Source: Chalara sp. BL73 (taxonomy: Eukaryota > Ascomycota > Leotiomycetes > Helotiales). Taken from it: a DNA stretch of 64,000 nucleotides. Below, one piece after another: positions 34,996 through 47,438 of this stretch. Numbering within the stretch: position 1 is the stretch's first letter; each line of letters opens with the position of its first letter. Below the pieces are notes generated by a model. The model had not been told where the DNA came from. It did not search any database and saw only the letters and a list, made by a program, of their open reading frames with translations. The position numbers and the translations under genes were made by a program. The stretch covers positions 372,001 to 436,000 of the forward strand of contig CAKJVC010000061.1 in NCBI GenBank assembly GCA_918026815.1, written 5' to 3'.

Positions 34996-35898
34996 ATGTC
35001 TACATCTATGAACCACCTTCGCCTTTCGTTGGAGGCTCTTCGAAATGCCGATATCACAGAAACGATAGCTGATCCAACTGCTACAACAACAACCACTCCT
35101 CCCTTGAACAGTAATCGCTCGTTCTCACTGTGAATGGAAAGGATTGTGCTAACATACATGACAGACGAGCCTAGCGATAAATTGAACATTACCGATATCC
35201 CTCCCGAGCTCCTCCTAAAGATCTTTGGCCTCCTCCCGCCTATCCGCTCGGCATGCCTTGGTCTAACCTGCAGGAGATTCTACGCGATCCACTACATAAT
35301 GCACGGTGTCGTTCCGCTAAAAACTCAAGAACCCGCTTCAATTTTCATTCAGCACTTCCCCGACACAGGTCATCTTCTCGCTACTCCCCAGCCTGAAACG
35401 ATCAACCCAGAGGACCCAAGTTTAGGAAAGCTTCTGGAGAAAGGCTGGCTCGGCGACGGCCATGCGTACAATCATCGGAGCTTCAAGTTCGTGACGAGGA
35501 AGCGGATGGGGAAATTGGAGAGGAAATGGGAGAAGTGGCGCATGGTCGAGCAGCGGATTGATGGGGAACGGATAGCACGGGATCTTGGTTGGATGAGCAA
35601 TTGTGGCTATGGCAGGTATGTGAGGAAGCTATGGTCAGATACGAGTAGCGATACCGAGGAAGACATGGATGGAGACTGGCAGAGCGATGAGGGTGGTGAA
35701 GATCGTGGTGGTACTTGGGAGGATGAAGGCGGGGAGAACGAGTTTGCGGGTTTGCAACCTGGATATGCCGAGAGAAGCTCAGAATTTATTTTAGAGGACC
35801 TTGCCGAAGAGCATGGCGATGTAGGAGGTGAAGCAGGTAGCGGCGAGGCAGATGATAAGTTTGACCTGAAGGAGGTCATTAACGAAATCAGCCATTGA
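34996..35898 (+). CDS. F-box protein with acidic C-terminus
   Basis: Exon 1 (34996-35110) opens with ATG and joins exon 2 (35165-35898) over a 54-nt intron (35111-35164) with GTAATC donor and a strong GCTAAC branch point 12 nt before ACAG. The product has 282 residues. An in-frame single-exon reading from 35134 would start inside this intron and is less likely. The F-box is at about residues 40-80 (DIPPELLLKIFGLLPPIRSACLGLTCRRFYAI). F-box proteins link substrates to SCF ubiquitin ligases through Skp1. The middle has a Trp/Lys/Arg-rich segment (RKRMGKLERKWEKWR); the last 100 residues are strongly acidic (TEEDMDGDWQSDEGGED). No WD40 or LRR repeat follows, so the substrate-binding part is unknown. 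Confidence 0.78.
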
Positions 35899-36740
35899 TG
35901 ACGATGGAGTACGTCTTGTTGGCTCTTTGGCGCGGTTGATACAACCACAGGAACTCACTTAATAGCTTGCTGTTTGTATCACAGGTCATGATTTCGAAGA
36001 ACATGAGTAGAGGATTCGTCACTTACTTGAATGCAAATTGATGGACCAAACGGAGGATAATAGCAAATGCGTTGAGTTTTATCAAGACTAGTTTCAATTG
36101 AACTCGCAACCTAACTTCTTGTATTTCAATTTTTTATCCCAAGGAAGATATGAAGCTACAATACCTTTCTATTCTCTCATCGCCTCCTAGCTTGAATACC
36201 CATCACGTGTTTGTTAAGCGAGGTATTTAAGGGGGCGGATTCGCAATCCTCTCCTCCTCTCCTACTTATCCAATCTTCGATGGCATTCTACCGAGTCTTG
36301 GATATCTATTTCTGAGACCATCATACTATTTGATGGATATCCACGCCGAATACCCAAAATAAATTGATTAAAGCGAAACAGTCAGTGCGTGCGTGTTAAC
36401 CCGTCAGCGTCATTCCTCCAAAATGCGACAAGGCCACTCCTCAAAATCACATATCCTAGCAGCATAGAAGTAAATTAATAGACTGACTGAGACATGTGTT
36501 CAAGGCTCTGCTTCTGTTGCGACTGCTGCCTGGAACCATCATAATCTCCACCCAATCAGCCTTGCTCGTCAGCAGAAGAAGGTGAAGCGAGCCATCGCGG
36601 GGTTGGGCAATAAATATAACATGCAACCTCAAGAACTAACATCACCCCCCTCAGCTGCAACAATATATAGCCATCTTACCTACTTCTCATACGAATTAGA
36701 GTCCTCATTCACAAATAAATCCAAAAACATATCATTCATA
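35899..36740. other. Intergenic region between two same-strand F-box-type genes
   Basis: Holds the 3' end of the F-box gene and the promoter of the next gene, with TATA-like AATATATAG near 36661 (80 bp before the preferred ATG) and an E-box TCACGTG at 36203-36209. No other coding sequence. Confidence 0.5.
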
Positions 36741-37847
36741 ATGCATCGCATCTACCGCCGCCTACGACGGCCCAACAAATGGAGCACCGAGCCTGCCACC
36801 GACGGCTCTGATGCCGAACTATACGCCACGCCCCTCCACACCAAGGACCTATCGCCCGACCCCCAGAGCGCTTCCCCGTTGTACAACGGGTGCATCCCGC
36901 CCGAGATCCGGGACCAGATCTTCGAGTACGCGATGACGGAGCTCACGAAGACCGACCTCAGGTCGCAGTACCCGGCCAACACAAACTACACCCGGCCGGG
37001 GTACACGGGACGGCGGATGGTGACGACGGCGCTGCTGCTCACCTGCAAGCGCGTGTATCTGGAAACGTACCACTTGCCGCCGGTCATGAAAGAGCATGTC
37101 TTCTGGCACGCGCGCTCGCCGGCCACGAACCGCAACCTGTCTCTGCACGAGGACCGCTACTTCGCCTTCCTGGAGCCGTGGCAGCGCGCCCTGGCCAAGG
37201 AGATTCACTTCTTCACGCAGCTGTACTGGCTGGAGCAGAGCTTCCCCAGGCTGGCCAGGGAGGGCTTCATGCAGGGGATCGAGAGGGTCAAGATCACGGT
37301 GCGCAGGGGCGACTGGTGGTATAATGAGCATAACGCTCCTTTGGGGATCAATCCGGCGAGGGAGGATGGGGAGCCCTTGCTGATGAGGAGGGATATGAGG
37401 AATTGGGCCAAGGTGGAGTGGTCGGAGTGGAGCTGGGGGAATGCTTTCAGGCAGATGGCCAGCTTGAAAGAATTGGAGCTGGAGTTGGAGACTAGCGAGG
37501 ATAAAGTCCCGGAGCTCAAGAAGATTGTTGAGTGGGCGAAGGGGTGGAGGTTTCCCATGACGAAGAAAAGAGAGGATGGCGGAGAGGGAGAGGAAGAAGA
37601 AGGAGGAGGAGAGAAGATGTGGTTGTGCAGCGATGGGAAGGTGAATGAGTGGGAGTGGAGGGGCGGAAATGTGTTTTGGAGTGATACGTGCCCGTATTGT
37701 GGTGGAATTATGAAGTGTAGCACGACGGAGCAGGATCTACAGGAAGAATGTAGGAAGAAAGAGGAATTGAAAGCGAAGGGTCTTGGGCCTACGCTCAAGG
37801 TATTTAACTTGAAGTATAAGTTGACCAGGGTCAAGGACCGGCGTTGA
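36741..37847 (+). CDS. 2EXR/F-box-like domain protein with C-terminal CxxC
   Basis: Single exon. I start it at the ATG at 36741 (368 residues); the frame is open upstream to 36582, with another ATG at 36621. The N-terminus is basic (MHRIYRRLRRPNKW). At about residues 50-67, GCIPPEIRDQIFEYAM is typical of the many fungal 2EXR/F-box-like proteins, followed by a family-like LLLTCKRVYLET and VFWHARSP. Downstream RVKITVRRGDWW and MASLKELELELET fit the leucine-rich layout of these proteins. A run of acidic residues is followed by TCPYCGGIMKC, which could bind zinc together with another Cys pair that I do not see. GC content in the middle is high. Function unknown; these families are often expanded in fungi. 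Confidence 0.72.
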   Translation: MHRIYRRLRRPNKWSTEPATDGSDAELYATPLHTKDLSPDPQSASPLYNGCIPPEIRDQIFEYAMTELTKTDLRSQYPANTNYTRPGYTGRRMVTTALLLTCKRVYLETYHLPPVMKEHVFWHARSPATNRNLSLHEDRYFAFLEPWQRALAKEIHFFTQLYWLEQSFPRLAREGFMQGIERVKITVRRGDWWYNEHNAPLGINPAREDGEPLLMRRDMRNWAKVEWSEWSWGNAFRQMASLKELELELETSEDKVPELKKIVEWAKGWRFPMTKKREDGGEGEEEEGGGEKMWLCSDGKVNEWEWRGGNVFWSDTCPYCGGIMKCSTTEQDLQEECRKKEELKAKGLGPTLKVFNLKYKLTRVKDRR

Positions 37848-37976
37848 AGGTAGCACAAATCTACATCATGTGTCTGTCATTGGCCGTACGAGACATGAAA
37901 TCAAGATAAGTTCACGAAATACAAGGAAGACGAGGAAATTGATAAATCCTTCAATTTTTATATGTTACAATCTAGC

Positions 37977-39485
37977 CTAGGTATATCTCGTCAACGAAGG
38001 ACTTCCAGCAGCCGGCGGAGCAGAGAATTTTGTCTGCACGAAAACCTTCTGCATCCCATCTTCCTTCTTCTCGAACTTATAATACACCTCCTTCAATTCC
38101 GAAATATCCACCCGATGAGAAACCATCTTCAGCGGATCAATCTCGCCGCTCTCGATCATCTTCAACAACTTTTCCCAGTACATATGTACGGGCGCCTGTC
38201 CGTTGCCGACCAAGCGGATACCTCTCTCCATCAGGGCTCCGATGTTGAAATGGTTGGTCTAATATATCAGCGCTTCGTCTTGATTCACGGGAAACCCTGG
38301 GAAAGACTTACGAAGCCAACATAAACGCCAGTGATGCCACACCGGCCGAAGTTCCTGACTGATGTAATCATCTCGTTAACAATTTCAGAGGAGTCGGTCT
38401 CGAATCCAAGCATGAGCTCGAAGTAGTGAGCCCACCCTTTCGGATATTCGCCCGCTACACACTCAAGAGCTACATCTGGGCCACGACCATCGACCATCTC
38501 CTTTAGCTTTGAGGTGACGGATGTGCCTCTCGGCAGGGAGCTGAAGTCAAGGGTCTCTACTTTGGGATACTTGGACCTGACATAGTCTAGCCTCCAACTA
38601 AAACGTTTTCTAGTCAGCATTGTCCCGTCGATATTCGGGGCTTGAACTAACTTCTGATCAATCACAATAACTCTGCTTGCGCCATTGACGAAAGCGAAAT
38701 CAGCACACATCTGTCCGATAGGGCCTATCGAATCTGTTAGCCTCACCCCCCTTTCCATCTTTCAAAGATGCAGACTTGCCAGCACCCCAGATCGCAACAA
38801 CGTCGCCCTTCTCCACCCCCGTATCAACCACGCAATTCCAGCTCGTAGCGAGTACATCACTCAGATACAACGCCTTCTCATCCGGCACCGCATCGGGGAT
38901 CTTAAGCAAATTGACATCCCCGTACGGGACCCTCACGTACTCGGCCTGCCCGCCAGCGAACCCGCCCGTGAAATGCGAATAACCAAACATGCCGGCCGTG
39001 CGGCCGCCGTACATACCTTTTTCCATGGTGTTCGCGTTGGTGTTCTCGCACTGGCTGCTCAGCTTCCGCCTGCAATAAAAGCAATCGCCGCACGCGATCT
39101 GGAAGCTCGCCACGGCCCGCTGGCCCTTCTGGAGGTCCTTCACCCCGGCGCCGAAACTCTCGACCTCGCCGCAGAACTCGTGGCCCAGGATATCGCCCTT
39201 TTCAAGCTGCACGACGGTCCCGTGGAGGAGGTGCAGGTCGGAGCCGCAGACCGTGGAGCCCGTGACTTTCAGGATGACATCTCGGTCCTCAACAACGCGG
39301 GGTTTGGGCACGTCGCGGACCTCGACCGTGTTCTTACCGAGCCAGACGAGCGCTTTCATCGTTTCGCCGCTGGGATCTGCGTATTTCGCTCTGTCCCTTC
39401 CCGGGTTTGTGATGTCCTGTTCCGTGGTCGCGGAGCCATGTCCTATGATCTTCTCCACAACGGAAGCTGCCTGGGAGACTGCCAT
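37977..39485 (-). CDS. Zinc-containing alcohol dehydrogenase (formaldehyde dehydrogenase-like MDR)
   Basis: Four exons (38780-39485, 38652-38724, 38312-38597, 37977-38258) give 448 residues. Catalytic zinc ligands are in STVCGSDLHLLHG and GHEFCGE; the structural-zinc lobe has the Cys cluster CGDCFYCRRKLSSQC. The NAD(P) fold starts at VAIWGAGPIGQM, a motif that is complete only after splicing intron 1 (38725-38779), which begins with GC instead of GT. Introns 2 (38598-38651) and 3 (38259-38311) are normal. The overall pattern fits medium-chain dehydrogenases near glutathione-independent formaldehyde dehydrogenases; the alcohol substrate is not known. No N-terminal targeting signal is evident (about 40 extra residues precede MKALVWLGKNTVEV). 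A large open frame on the opposite strand (38685-39491) is a shadow of this GC-rich exon. Confidence 0.9.
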
Positions 39486-40113
39486 GTTTAAATTTTCAGA
39501 CTAATGCCAATAAGAACCTTCTTTAAGCAATTTTTTTTTTTTTGATAATTTGGTATCTATCAAGGTGCAATTTAAATAGATACGACCAGAGTGATGTTGT
39601 ATTTACATAGAATTGTTTTGGGTGTTACGTCACGAGTCTCATCACGACGTCACCTATCTTTGACACTTTTTGTAGTCCCAACAAGAGGGGCAGGCTGACC
39701 AAAACATCACAAATTGTGGCAACTTGCTTTATAGGTAAAATGTACAAGGTATAAAAATTGGAATTGTCCAAAATTGGAAGGTAGCTAAGGGGTTTGTAGA
39801 CACAGGGCTCCATTCCTAGACTTTAGAACACTGCTGGTGGACATAAAAGAGTGCAATGCTGGGTGATCGCTTGATAGATAACCTTGGAGGATATATGCTG
39901 GCACTTAGGTTAAACCCGAAATTTACTTGAACATACCAGGCCTGGGCTTGGTTAAAGCATTTTAAACCAAAAACAAAACAAAAACAGGAGTGCTCGTATT
40001 AGTCATGGAAAAAAGAATAATGGCATTCGCCATCAAACTTGCTCTGATACCAAAAGCTTGCTAAGAAGAACTTGTCTGAAATACAATCCATTTCGCCATT
40101 TACTCATTCCCAG
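39486..40113. other. Intergenic region with poly-T
   Basis: Promoter side of the dehydrogenase and 3' side of the esterase. Holds a T-run at about 39530-39543 and repeated ACGTCAC / TCACGACGTCACC cores (39626-39651), possibly bZIP-type sites; not verified. Confidence 0.45.
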
Positions 40114-41100
40114 CTATAGCTTCGAGGCACCAGCCGAAACAGGAGCCTGTGCCAAAACCCTCTTAAACCATGCCAACCTTGTCGTTCTAGCAATCTTCGA
40201 CAACACCGCGTCGGGCGCCATGAGATCAAAGCAATGGAACGCTCCAGGCCAAACATGCAACTCAACACCAACGCCTGCCTCGCTCAGCTTCCCTGCGTAA
40301 GCGACATCCTCGTCTCTAAAGCATTCTGCGCTGCCAACATCCACCCATGCCGTGGGCAAGCCTGTCAGGTCTGTCGCCCTCGCCGGCGCAGCATAAGGAC
40401 TCACATCTGTCGCGCCACGCTTGCCATTTAGATACCAGTTCCAGGCAACTTTGTTATTTGCGCCGGCCCAGATCCCTTCATCCATGTACTGCTGACTACT
40501 CGCATCCATCACCCGGTCATCCAACATCGGGCAATTTAAACACTGTGCCAAAATCCCCGGCCCTCCGCGATCCCTCACCATCAGACTCAATCCTGCCGCC
40601 AGGCCTCCACCTGCGGAATGCCCGGCAACAATCATCTTCCCGGTATCAATGCCTAGTTCGCCCACGTGATCGCCGGCCCATTTGAACGCTGCATAGCAAT
40701 CCTCTAACCCCGCCGGGAACGGGTGTTCAGGCGCAAGTCTGTATTCAACGCTGACGAGCACAGCGTCGAGTTCCTTGATCCACTCGAAAGTGCCACCGAT
40801 CATGAGAAGCTTGGAGCCGAGGACCATGCCGCCACTGTGTATGTAAAAGATGAGAGGGCGAGGCGAGCTGGCTGAGGTCTTCGCGCGTAGTATAGAGAGG
40901 CTTATCTTCCCTCCTGGGCCTGGGATGGAGACTTCCTTGTGGATGATCGCTGGATCTACCAATGCGGCTTCTGGCGTTGAGATTGCGGCCAGTCCTGCCC
41001 GCTGCTGCTTTACGGTTTCGCTGGTGAAAAGCGGCATGGGAGGAATCGCGTTGAGGATATGGACGAGCTCCGGGTCATATGGTGGTTTTAGAGGAGGCAT
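40114..41100 (-). CDS. HSL-family alpha/beta hydrolase (esterase/lipase-like)
   Basis: Single exon, 328 residues. The oxyanion-hole motif IHSGGM (residues 87-92) replaces the usual HGGGF but keeps the fold position. The nucleophile elbow is GHSAGG with S162. The acid position reads GSAECFRDED, so E259 probably replaces the usual Asp, a variant seen in this class. H289 (WPGAFHCF) completes the triad. VSVEYRLAPEHPFPA is typical of hormone-sensitive-lipase-like enzymes. The protein probably hydrolyses short or medium esters, or perhaps a lactone; the substrate is unknown. No signal peptide is evident, so it may be cytosolic. It is transcribed away from the long region leading to xlnR. Confidence 0.9.
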   Translation of the reverse strand: MPPLKPPYDPELVHILNAIPPMPLFTSETVKQQRAGLAAISTPEAALVDPAIIHKEVSIPGPGGKISLSILRAKTSASSPRPLIFYIHSGGMVLGSKLLMIGGTFEWIKELDAVLVSVEYRLAPEHPFPAGLEDCYAAFKWAGDHVGELGIDTGKMIVAGHSAGGGLAAGLSLMVRDRGGPGILAQCLNCPMLDDRVMDASSQQYMDEGIWAGANNKVAWNWYLNGKRGATDVSPYAAPARATDLTGLPTAWVDVGSAECFRDEDVAYAGKLSEAGVGVELHVWPGAFHCFDLMAPDAVLSKIARTTRLAWFKRVLAQAPVSAGASKL

Positions 41101-44100
41101 GGCTGCAAACGAGAAACCAGGAAAGAAGGCAGATCACGGCCTTTGTGGTTTGGAACAAGAGAGCGACCGCGATGGCTAGCACATAGCAGGAGGAATCTCG
41201 GAACTAGTTTGCTGATATATATATGGTAACCAGGTTCTTGCTCTCTCCTCCTAGGAAGAAACTCGACTCTACAATTGGCCAAGTACCACGAGGAGGTGAG
41301 ATGCATGCAGAAAGGTGCTCCACTTTACGCCTAGACTTGTACGAGGATGCTCGCAGAAGGTATTCCGGGGCCGTCCTACAGTATATATCAAGACACCAGC
41401 TCGCTGTTTGACAGCTGCTAGCACAGCAGAAAAGCAATGGAGAAAGCCAAAATGAGGGGGAAACTGGAGTAACACCTGGGAGCCAAAGCGACTAGCGGGA
41501 ACCATTATCCACCTGAATCAGCATATGACGACACGTGATCTCACCTGACTCATGAAGTTGTTCGAATTATCAACATGTTCTTCTCAATTCCACTATATTG
41601 GCCAGAGCCAGAGAGACAGTTCCTACAAAAAATCACAACAATGATGGTAAGGCTTGGGAGCTTGAATTTGCAACCTATTTTTAACAAAGCTGTCAAGCGC
41701 ACGAACTGAAAGCCTGAACAATGAGTGCTATGAGATTGAGGATCATAAGCAGGTTCGCAGACTTGCCACGACAGGCTCTATAACCGATGCATCAAAGGCT
41801 AGCAATTGGCATGTCCTAGATATTTAAATCATACACCACGCGCCATGATCTGATAGCGCTTCTCATCAAAACTTCAATCAGATATATCGTATGGTACTTA
41901 TCCTGCCCATTGACAATGAGCTGACATAAAGCAGGAATGCCTTGCTTCGCGGGCCACGCCTTTCGCTTCAGGTGGGAAGTTCACAATCAACAGGATGCGG
42001 CTTAGGACATGTACATCCACGCAAAGTTTCGGACGGGCCAGGAGATAGTACGTGGTCTCCCCTAACTACTGATGCATCCTAAATGCCAATCTCCAAAGGA
42101 AACTCGACCAGACGTCACAGGAGGAGCAATATTGAATGTATAAGAACTATATGCTCGGATGTTGAGGCAGAGGCCTTGCTTCGAATTGTTTCTCTAGACC
42201 CCCAGAGCAAAGAAAATAACTGAGCTTCCGAACCTTAATCAATTCTCATCATTAGGCAGACTGAACAGGGGAAGATTATGCTCGAGTTCCGGCCACCCGT
42301 CTCAACGGGCCACAAGTCAGCCGGCTTGGTTATAATGACATGGCTCTTGAGAGGAATCAAGAGATTGAAGGTCAAATGCAGCATTATGAGAAATGGCTCA
42401 ATAATAGGTGTCAAGGATATGTAAGCACGATCTAAGATCTTCTTACCATGTCTCTCCATAAATTTGTACTATCTGCTACAGCGTTTGGAAGTCTCAGACC
42501 AACACGATATACGCAAGGACCAAGAATTGGGCCATTTCAAATAATGTAGCTTCAAAACTCAAGAAGTTCTAGAAGAAATACCTGCAGCTATTGAGACGAT
42601 GCAAGGAGCCTCCATGCGCACGGCTAATCAAACGTCCCAAAGAAGGATAAATCCCCTCAAAATACTTTTTACCCGTCCTCGGAACGGGACTTGCGCAATC
42701 GCCCGCGGGACGAGCAATGACGCTCACAGTGGCAACATTCTTTATGAAAAGAGCATGATGTAATAAGATTAAGTTATGCGAAGCTCAAGATTAATGGTCT
42801 GATCTTGGAGGTAAAGAAACAACGGTTTGCAGTCTCTTACGTTGTGAATTTGTTGCTTGCTTCTGAGGCAAAATCGAACCTGAGACTTCCTAAGTCGGAA
42901 TCGAAGGGCATAAAGAGCAGCCTGGCAGTTGGATGGCCAACTCTCGACATGGCAGCAACTAAGCCTTGGCTGCAAAGGAGGCAAATACTGAGATATTTGG
43001 TACTTAGAGAGTTGCGCGTCAAGTTAGTGTCAAGAAATTTACCGGCTGCGTGCACAATAGCGGGGTTTCCTCATCTGTTAGATACTCGCTCTTATTAGTC
43101 CTAACGGAGTTTGTTGTCGTCATATTCAGATATGACAAGACTTCGGTTTTTTTGTTATCTCGGATATCGCGCTGTTGGATCATTTGGGCTTGAAAGTTGA
43201 GTCTTGCATCGGCTGGTACCAACGTGAAGTGATCGTTGTATAGTTTTGATGAACGCAGCATTCCGCTCCTGGACTGAAACATTATTGCCCCTTTCCTATT
43301 AACTTTCTAACCATAAACAGAACCCGAGATGAGACGAAAACGGTCTTTTAATCTATTCTCACCTCTCTCCATTTCGCCGGAAGTACCCATTCAACTGATC
43401 CTCAACATCGGACTGGGGCGCTTCACGATGGGCAGAAGTCAATTCCTTTGTCTGGTCAGCTGAGAGTAAACATGTTCTCCAGTTCAATTGCTAACGAAGA
43501 TCGGGGAGGCTCCCGCGGCACATCCTCCCGTAGATCCCAAAACGTGGAGAAAAGGGACACCCTTCCGTCTTCGATGCTACGGTACTTCAACGTACATCTG
43601 GTTCCTGGGGAACACTGGAGAAATCAGGGGACCGCCGTCAGCCACCCTTCTGGCCGTGGTTTTATTCGTCATATCCAAGTGGACGGCAACATGCGGCTTG
43701 GGATGCCAGGAACGTTATAGAGTATCAGATTGAGCTTGAGCACTCTTGCCGTGCTGACAGCTCAGGTCGAGTCCAGATCAAGCATTATCACGCACCTTTA
43801 AGCATCGCGTCAAATATAAACAATTGGGGAAGGACAGGCGAGGCCGGCTGGCACTGACCATGGGCCATATTGCGCACTTTGGGCATCCGCCAATCAGACT
43901 CATGAGATGCGCATAAATTCCCCTCAATCTGCGGAGGACGAGACGAAATGCCTACGAGCCCTGCTCAAGATTGGCAGTTAGCCATGCTCGTCTGACATTT
44001 TAGGTTTGTCGATCATGACACACAAGCTTAATGAAGCTTCCAGTCGCTGAATTTTGACGTGTTAACTTGTTTCACCAGCCGTCTTTCTCGAACTTGGAGT

Positions 44101-44810
44101 AGCCTCGATCGGATCTTTTTTTCATTCTCCAGGTTTTGGACATACCTAGCCATGCGCAACCCCGGATTATTTTGCACCTGCAGACCCTGATGGCAACCCA
44201 TCTCCCAGTCTTAGAAGGGGCTTATATTAATCGCGGAAGTCGCCCAAAGCCATGCGGAGGTGAAAGGAACTCTTGGATCCGGGGTAACACCTTTTCGTTC
44301 GTCGCGCATATGCTATCCCACTAATTTTACATTTGAAGTTTGGAGATGTGAATTCGTGTCATCATGCCTGACCATTGACCAAGGCTACGTGCTAGTCGAG
44401 CTCAAGCGTTGCTTCAATATAGTAATGATGATATTGCTTGGCGCTGAAGAGGCGGGGCGGTTTCCCAAGAAACATGGGGTTATCGTTGGGGGCGAGACTG
44501 CCACGGCACATGTTGGAGATGAGGAATATCGGACCGTTTGATTTTGCGTGGCGCCGGGCATTTTCAGCCACTGAGAATCCACGGTTTCCAGAAGCAGCCA
44601 ACTTCCAGGCATACTTCCGTGTGGTATCCTATCTCATCGAGAATAGGACTCGTTGGGGACGTCGTGATACATGCTGCACAACACCCTTCAGTATTCTGTC
44701 GGCAGCCATCAATACTCGCAACGTGCTTTCCAGGTGGAAAGCTCAGCGGCCAATAATGTTGTGCGACCTATGTTGGTGATCCCTGGAATTATTATTATCA
44801 CTGTGAAGCT

Positions 44811-44848
44811 AGAGAGAGAGAGAGAGAGAGAGGCAGAGAGAGAGAGAG
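44811..44848 (+). repeat. (AG)n microsatellite
   Basis: About 19 AG units with two breaks (GC at 44833-44834 and the end). Confidence 0.9.
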
Positions 44849-46675
44849 CGCGCCAGAGGGAAGGTGATCGCCTTTCTGGCCGGAGGAGGAAGGCCGGAGA
44901 AATTGACGCTCTCGGGTAGCTTTCTCGGACTGAAAGGTAGCTAGCTGGTGACTTGGCAGTATTACAATGTAAACCTCGGCGGAATGCATCAGCAGCATTG
45001 CTAGTCGACGCGGCTGGCGACATGAGTATCGTATCGCAGTTCTTGGTCTGGAAGGTATAGCAGTCCAGTGCTATTGATAATCCGGCTTTGAGGTTGATTA
45101 AAGTAACGATGCGTGAGCCCGAAGCAGCATCACGGGGGTTGGATAGTTTTTTTTATTTAGTTTTTTCTTCTTCTTCTGAAATTGATTAAGGTACGGTACG
45201 AGTTTACGGTACTTCTGCGGGATTAGCAGGTGAAAGGTGGAACCGAACGGGAACGGGGGGGGGTTGTTGTTGTTGTGGAGGGTAGGGGACGAAAAAGACT
45301 TGCGTTAGAGTTAGAGGGGGCTTGAAGGGCTTTGCGGGTTTGCGGGCTTGCGGGCGTTGAGGAGGGAGGGGAGCCAGGGCCGTTGATGCCTCGCTTCCCT
45401 TAGCCTACCCGACCTGAGTTACCTATTTGAGACTAGGCGCCATCAGCCATTATCTGGTAAGGAAAAGCGAAAGGGGAAAGGAAAATCGCATAATCGGAGC
45501 AACAGCTACCCCTCAAGTAAAAACACATGCATATGTTGACTGTACTATACTGTAAATGTCCCCCCCCCTCCTCCTCCGTATCAACAACGTCAACACAATA
45601 ATCAGAGTCATGCTGCTGATTGCTGCACTTGATAATAATTGCTTTGCAGGGGCTCTAGATTTCCTTCCCAATCTACTACTTACAGTACAGTGCACAAATT
45701 AATTCATTCTTAATCTTAGTTCTCACGAGACCAAAAGGTAGTCTCACTACTTACTAGCTAGCTTCCCAGTTTGAAAAAAGAAAGAGAAAAAAAAAGTCAC
45801 AATAGCATCCTGTCGGTGAGCAACGCCTGTGATAGAGTAGATCGTCCCAGCTGTCATGCCAAGTAGATTATCTTCTCGCTTTTTGTAATGGCCAGTCCAA
45901 CTTCCAAGTTCGCTTACTATAATGGAGAGGGGGCCTGCTGCTTTAGAACTGGGAGTGCGTATGTGTTGCCTCTTTGGTGCGGTTATAAATATTCCAATAG
46001 AGAGGCAATGGGGAGGTGGATTACCGTCCTCTGTAGATGCACCAGTCAAAGCCACAGGGGCCCGGGAAAGATCGCTCCTCGTAGGGCTCAAGGCAGACAA
46101 TCCGTGCTTTGCAGCATCGAGAATCGCCATTTTGCTACCAACCTACTTACCTACCTACCTAGCTGTACTTTGACCGCATTGCCGCAAGCCAACATACGGC
46201 ATATCAAACGTGATGCGGCTTCTGATTGGGCAACAAGCCACCGGTCTCCATGTTCGTTCTCGGAATAGCTGACTCTAATGTGTGTAAGCTTCCAATCTTG
46301 TTGTACCGTCGATAGCTGGCTCCTGTACTGTAGACCGACCGAGCTACGTAGGGGGTGAGAAAAAACCGCTCAGGTTCATTATTGCGTCGGTATCACGGAC
46401 AGACACATGGGGCTGGAATCGGTGCGGTCCATATCCTTGCGCCTTTTGCTGCCGAAATATTCCAGTCCAAGGCCAGACGAGATGCACTGTTCCTCCGCGG
46501 GAACTTGTATTTAGAGTGGCAGCGGCGATATATTCATTTTCGGAAAAAGTATCGCCGAGACGTTGAAAATGGATGGAAAATTAAGTAGAGTTTGGTGAAA
46601 GCAATTCGGAGGGCATATCGCCGTCCGGAGCATCGCGACTTTCGTTCCTTTATTTAGGGACGGGTCAAGTCGAGT

Positions 46676-46706
46676 CAGGCCAGGTCAGGTCAGGTCAGGT
46701 TAGGTT
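46676..46706 (+). repeat. CAGGT pentamer repeat
   Basis: Five to six units (GTCAG/GCCAG/GTTAG variants) upstream of xlnR. Confidence 0.75.
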
Positions 46707-47248
46707 ACAGGTACAGTAAGTACCTGCCCTTGGGAGGGGGTGCTTTATAGTGTATTGTTAGGGCGTGGTATAGTGTGTTCGTTAGTGTGTGGTGCTGCAC
46801 TGGAAAGTACTGTGGTTTTAGTGCCTGGCCTGGCCTGAAGTTTAGTGGCCCAAATGTTGTTGGTTTTTGTCTTGCAGCAGCCAATTGCTTTCCCCCCTCC
46901 ATCTCGCGTCTAGGGCCCTGTCCTGCTCCATCAACCCCCCCAGCCACTTGCCGTTGCATTGTACCGATCTTTCCATGAACCAATATCCAGATTTCAGCGA
47001 TCAGCCTGTCTCTCTTTTCCTCTAACGGCACTAGTTTAAACTGTAATTTATCAAGTGATGGGCCAGTGTGCAAGGGGATGTGTTGTTCTATTTATTATTT
47101 TTTATTATTATTTTATCATTCATCTTTTTCGGTGGTCTGTGATGCAAAACCCCTCCAACGCTAATCCCAACTCCAACTCCCCCCCCCCCTCTTAAACCCG
47201 AACCCCCAAGCTGCAGCAGTAACTAAACCATAGAGTCAAAAATGCAGT

Positions 47249-47309
47249 ACACACACACACACCCACACACACTCACTCACTCACTCACTCATACAACACA
47301 CACACGCAC
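47249..47309 (+). repeat. (CA)n / (CTCA)n compound microsatellite
   Basis: CA runs flank a (CTCA)n block. About 600 bp before the xlnR ATG. Confidence 0.9.
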
Positions 47310-47384
47310 ACCCACTCTACCAACCCCGCCATCGCATTCACCACACTGAAATTTGGTAATTAATTTGGTATATCGCGCGTGCAA

Positions 47385-47438
47385 AGCCCTGCCCTGCCCT
47401 GCCTTATCCTACCCTATGCTACCCTATCTTATGCTACC
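47385..47438 (+). repeat. CCCTG/CCCTA tandem units
   Basis: Three CCCTG units followed by CCTA- and GCTA-type variants in the presumed xlnR leader. Confidence 0.7.

Noticed and set aside
37205..37858. 217-codon open frame opposite the 2EXR-like gene
   Set aside because: Ser/Phe/His-rich antisense shadow of a Glu/Lys/Gly-rich coding strand.
38685..39491. 268-codon open frame opposite the alcohol dehydrogenase
   Set aside because: It mirrors the GC-rich dehydrogenase exon; composition of Arg, Ala and His is typical of an antisense shadow.
43330..43740. Possible small plus-strand gene
   Set aside because: Two overlapping frames are equally open; no convincing intron or motif to decide. Kept only as a note in the xlnR upstream region.
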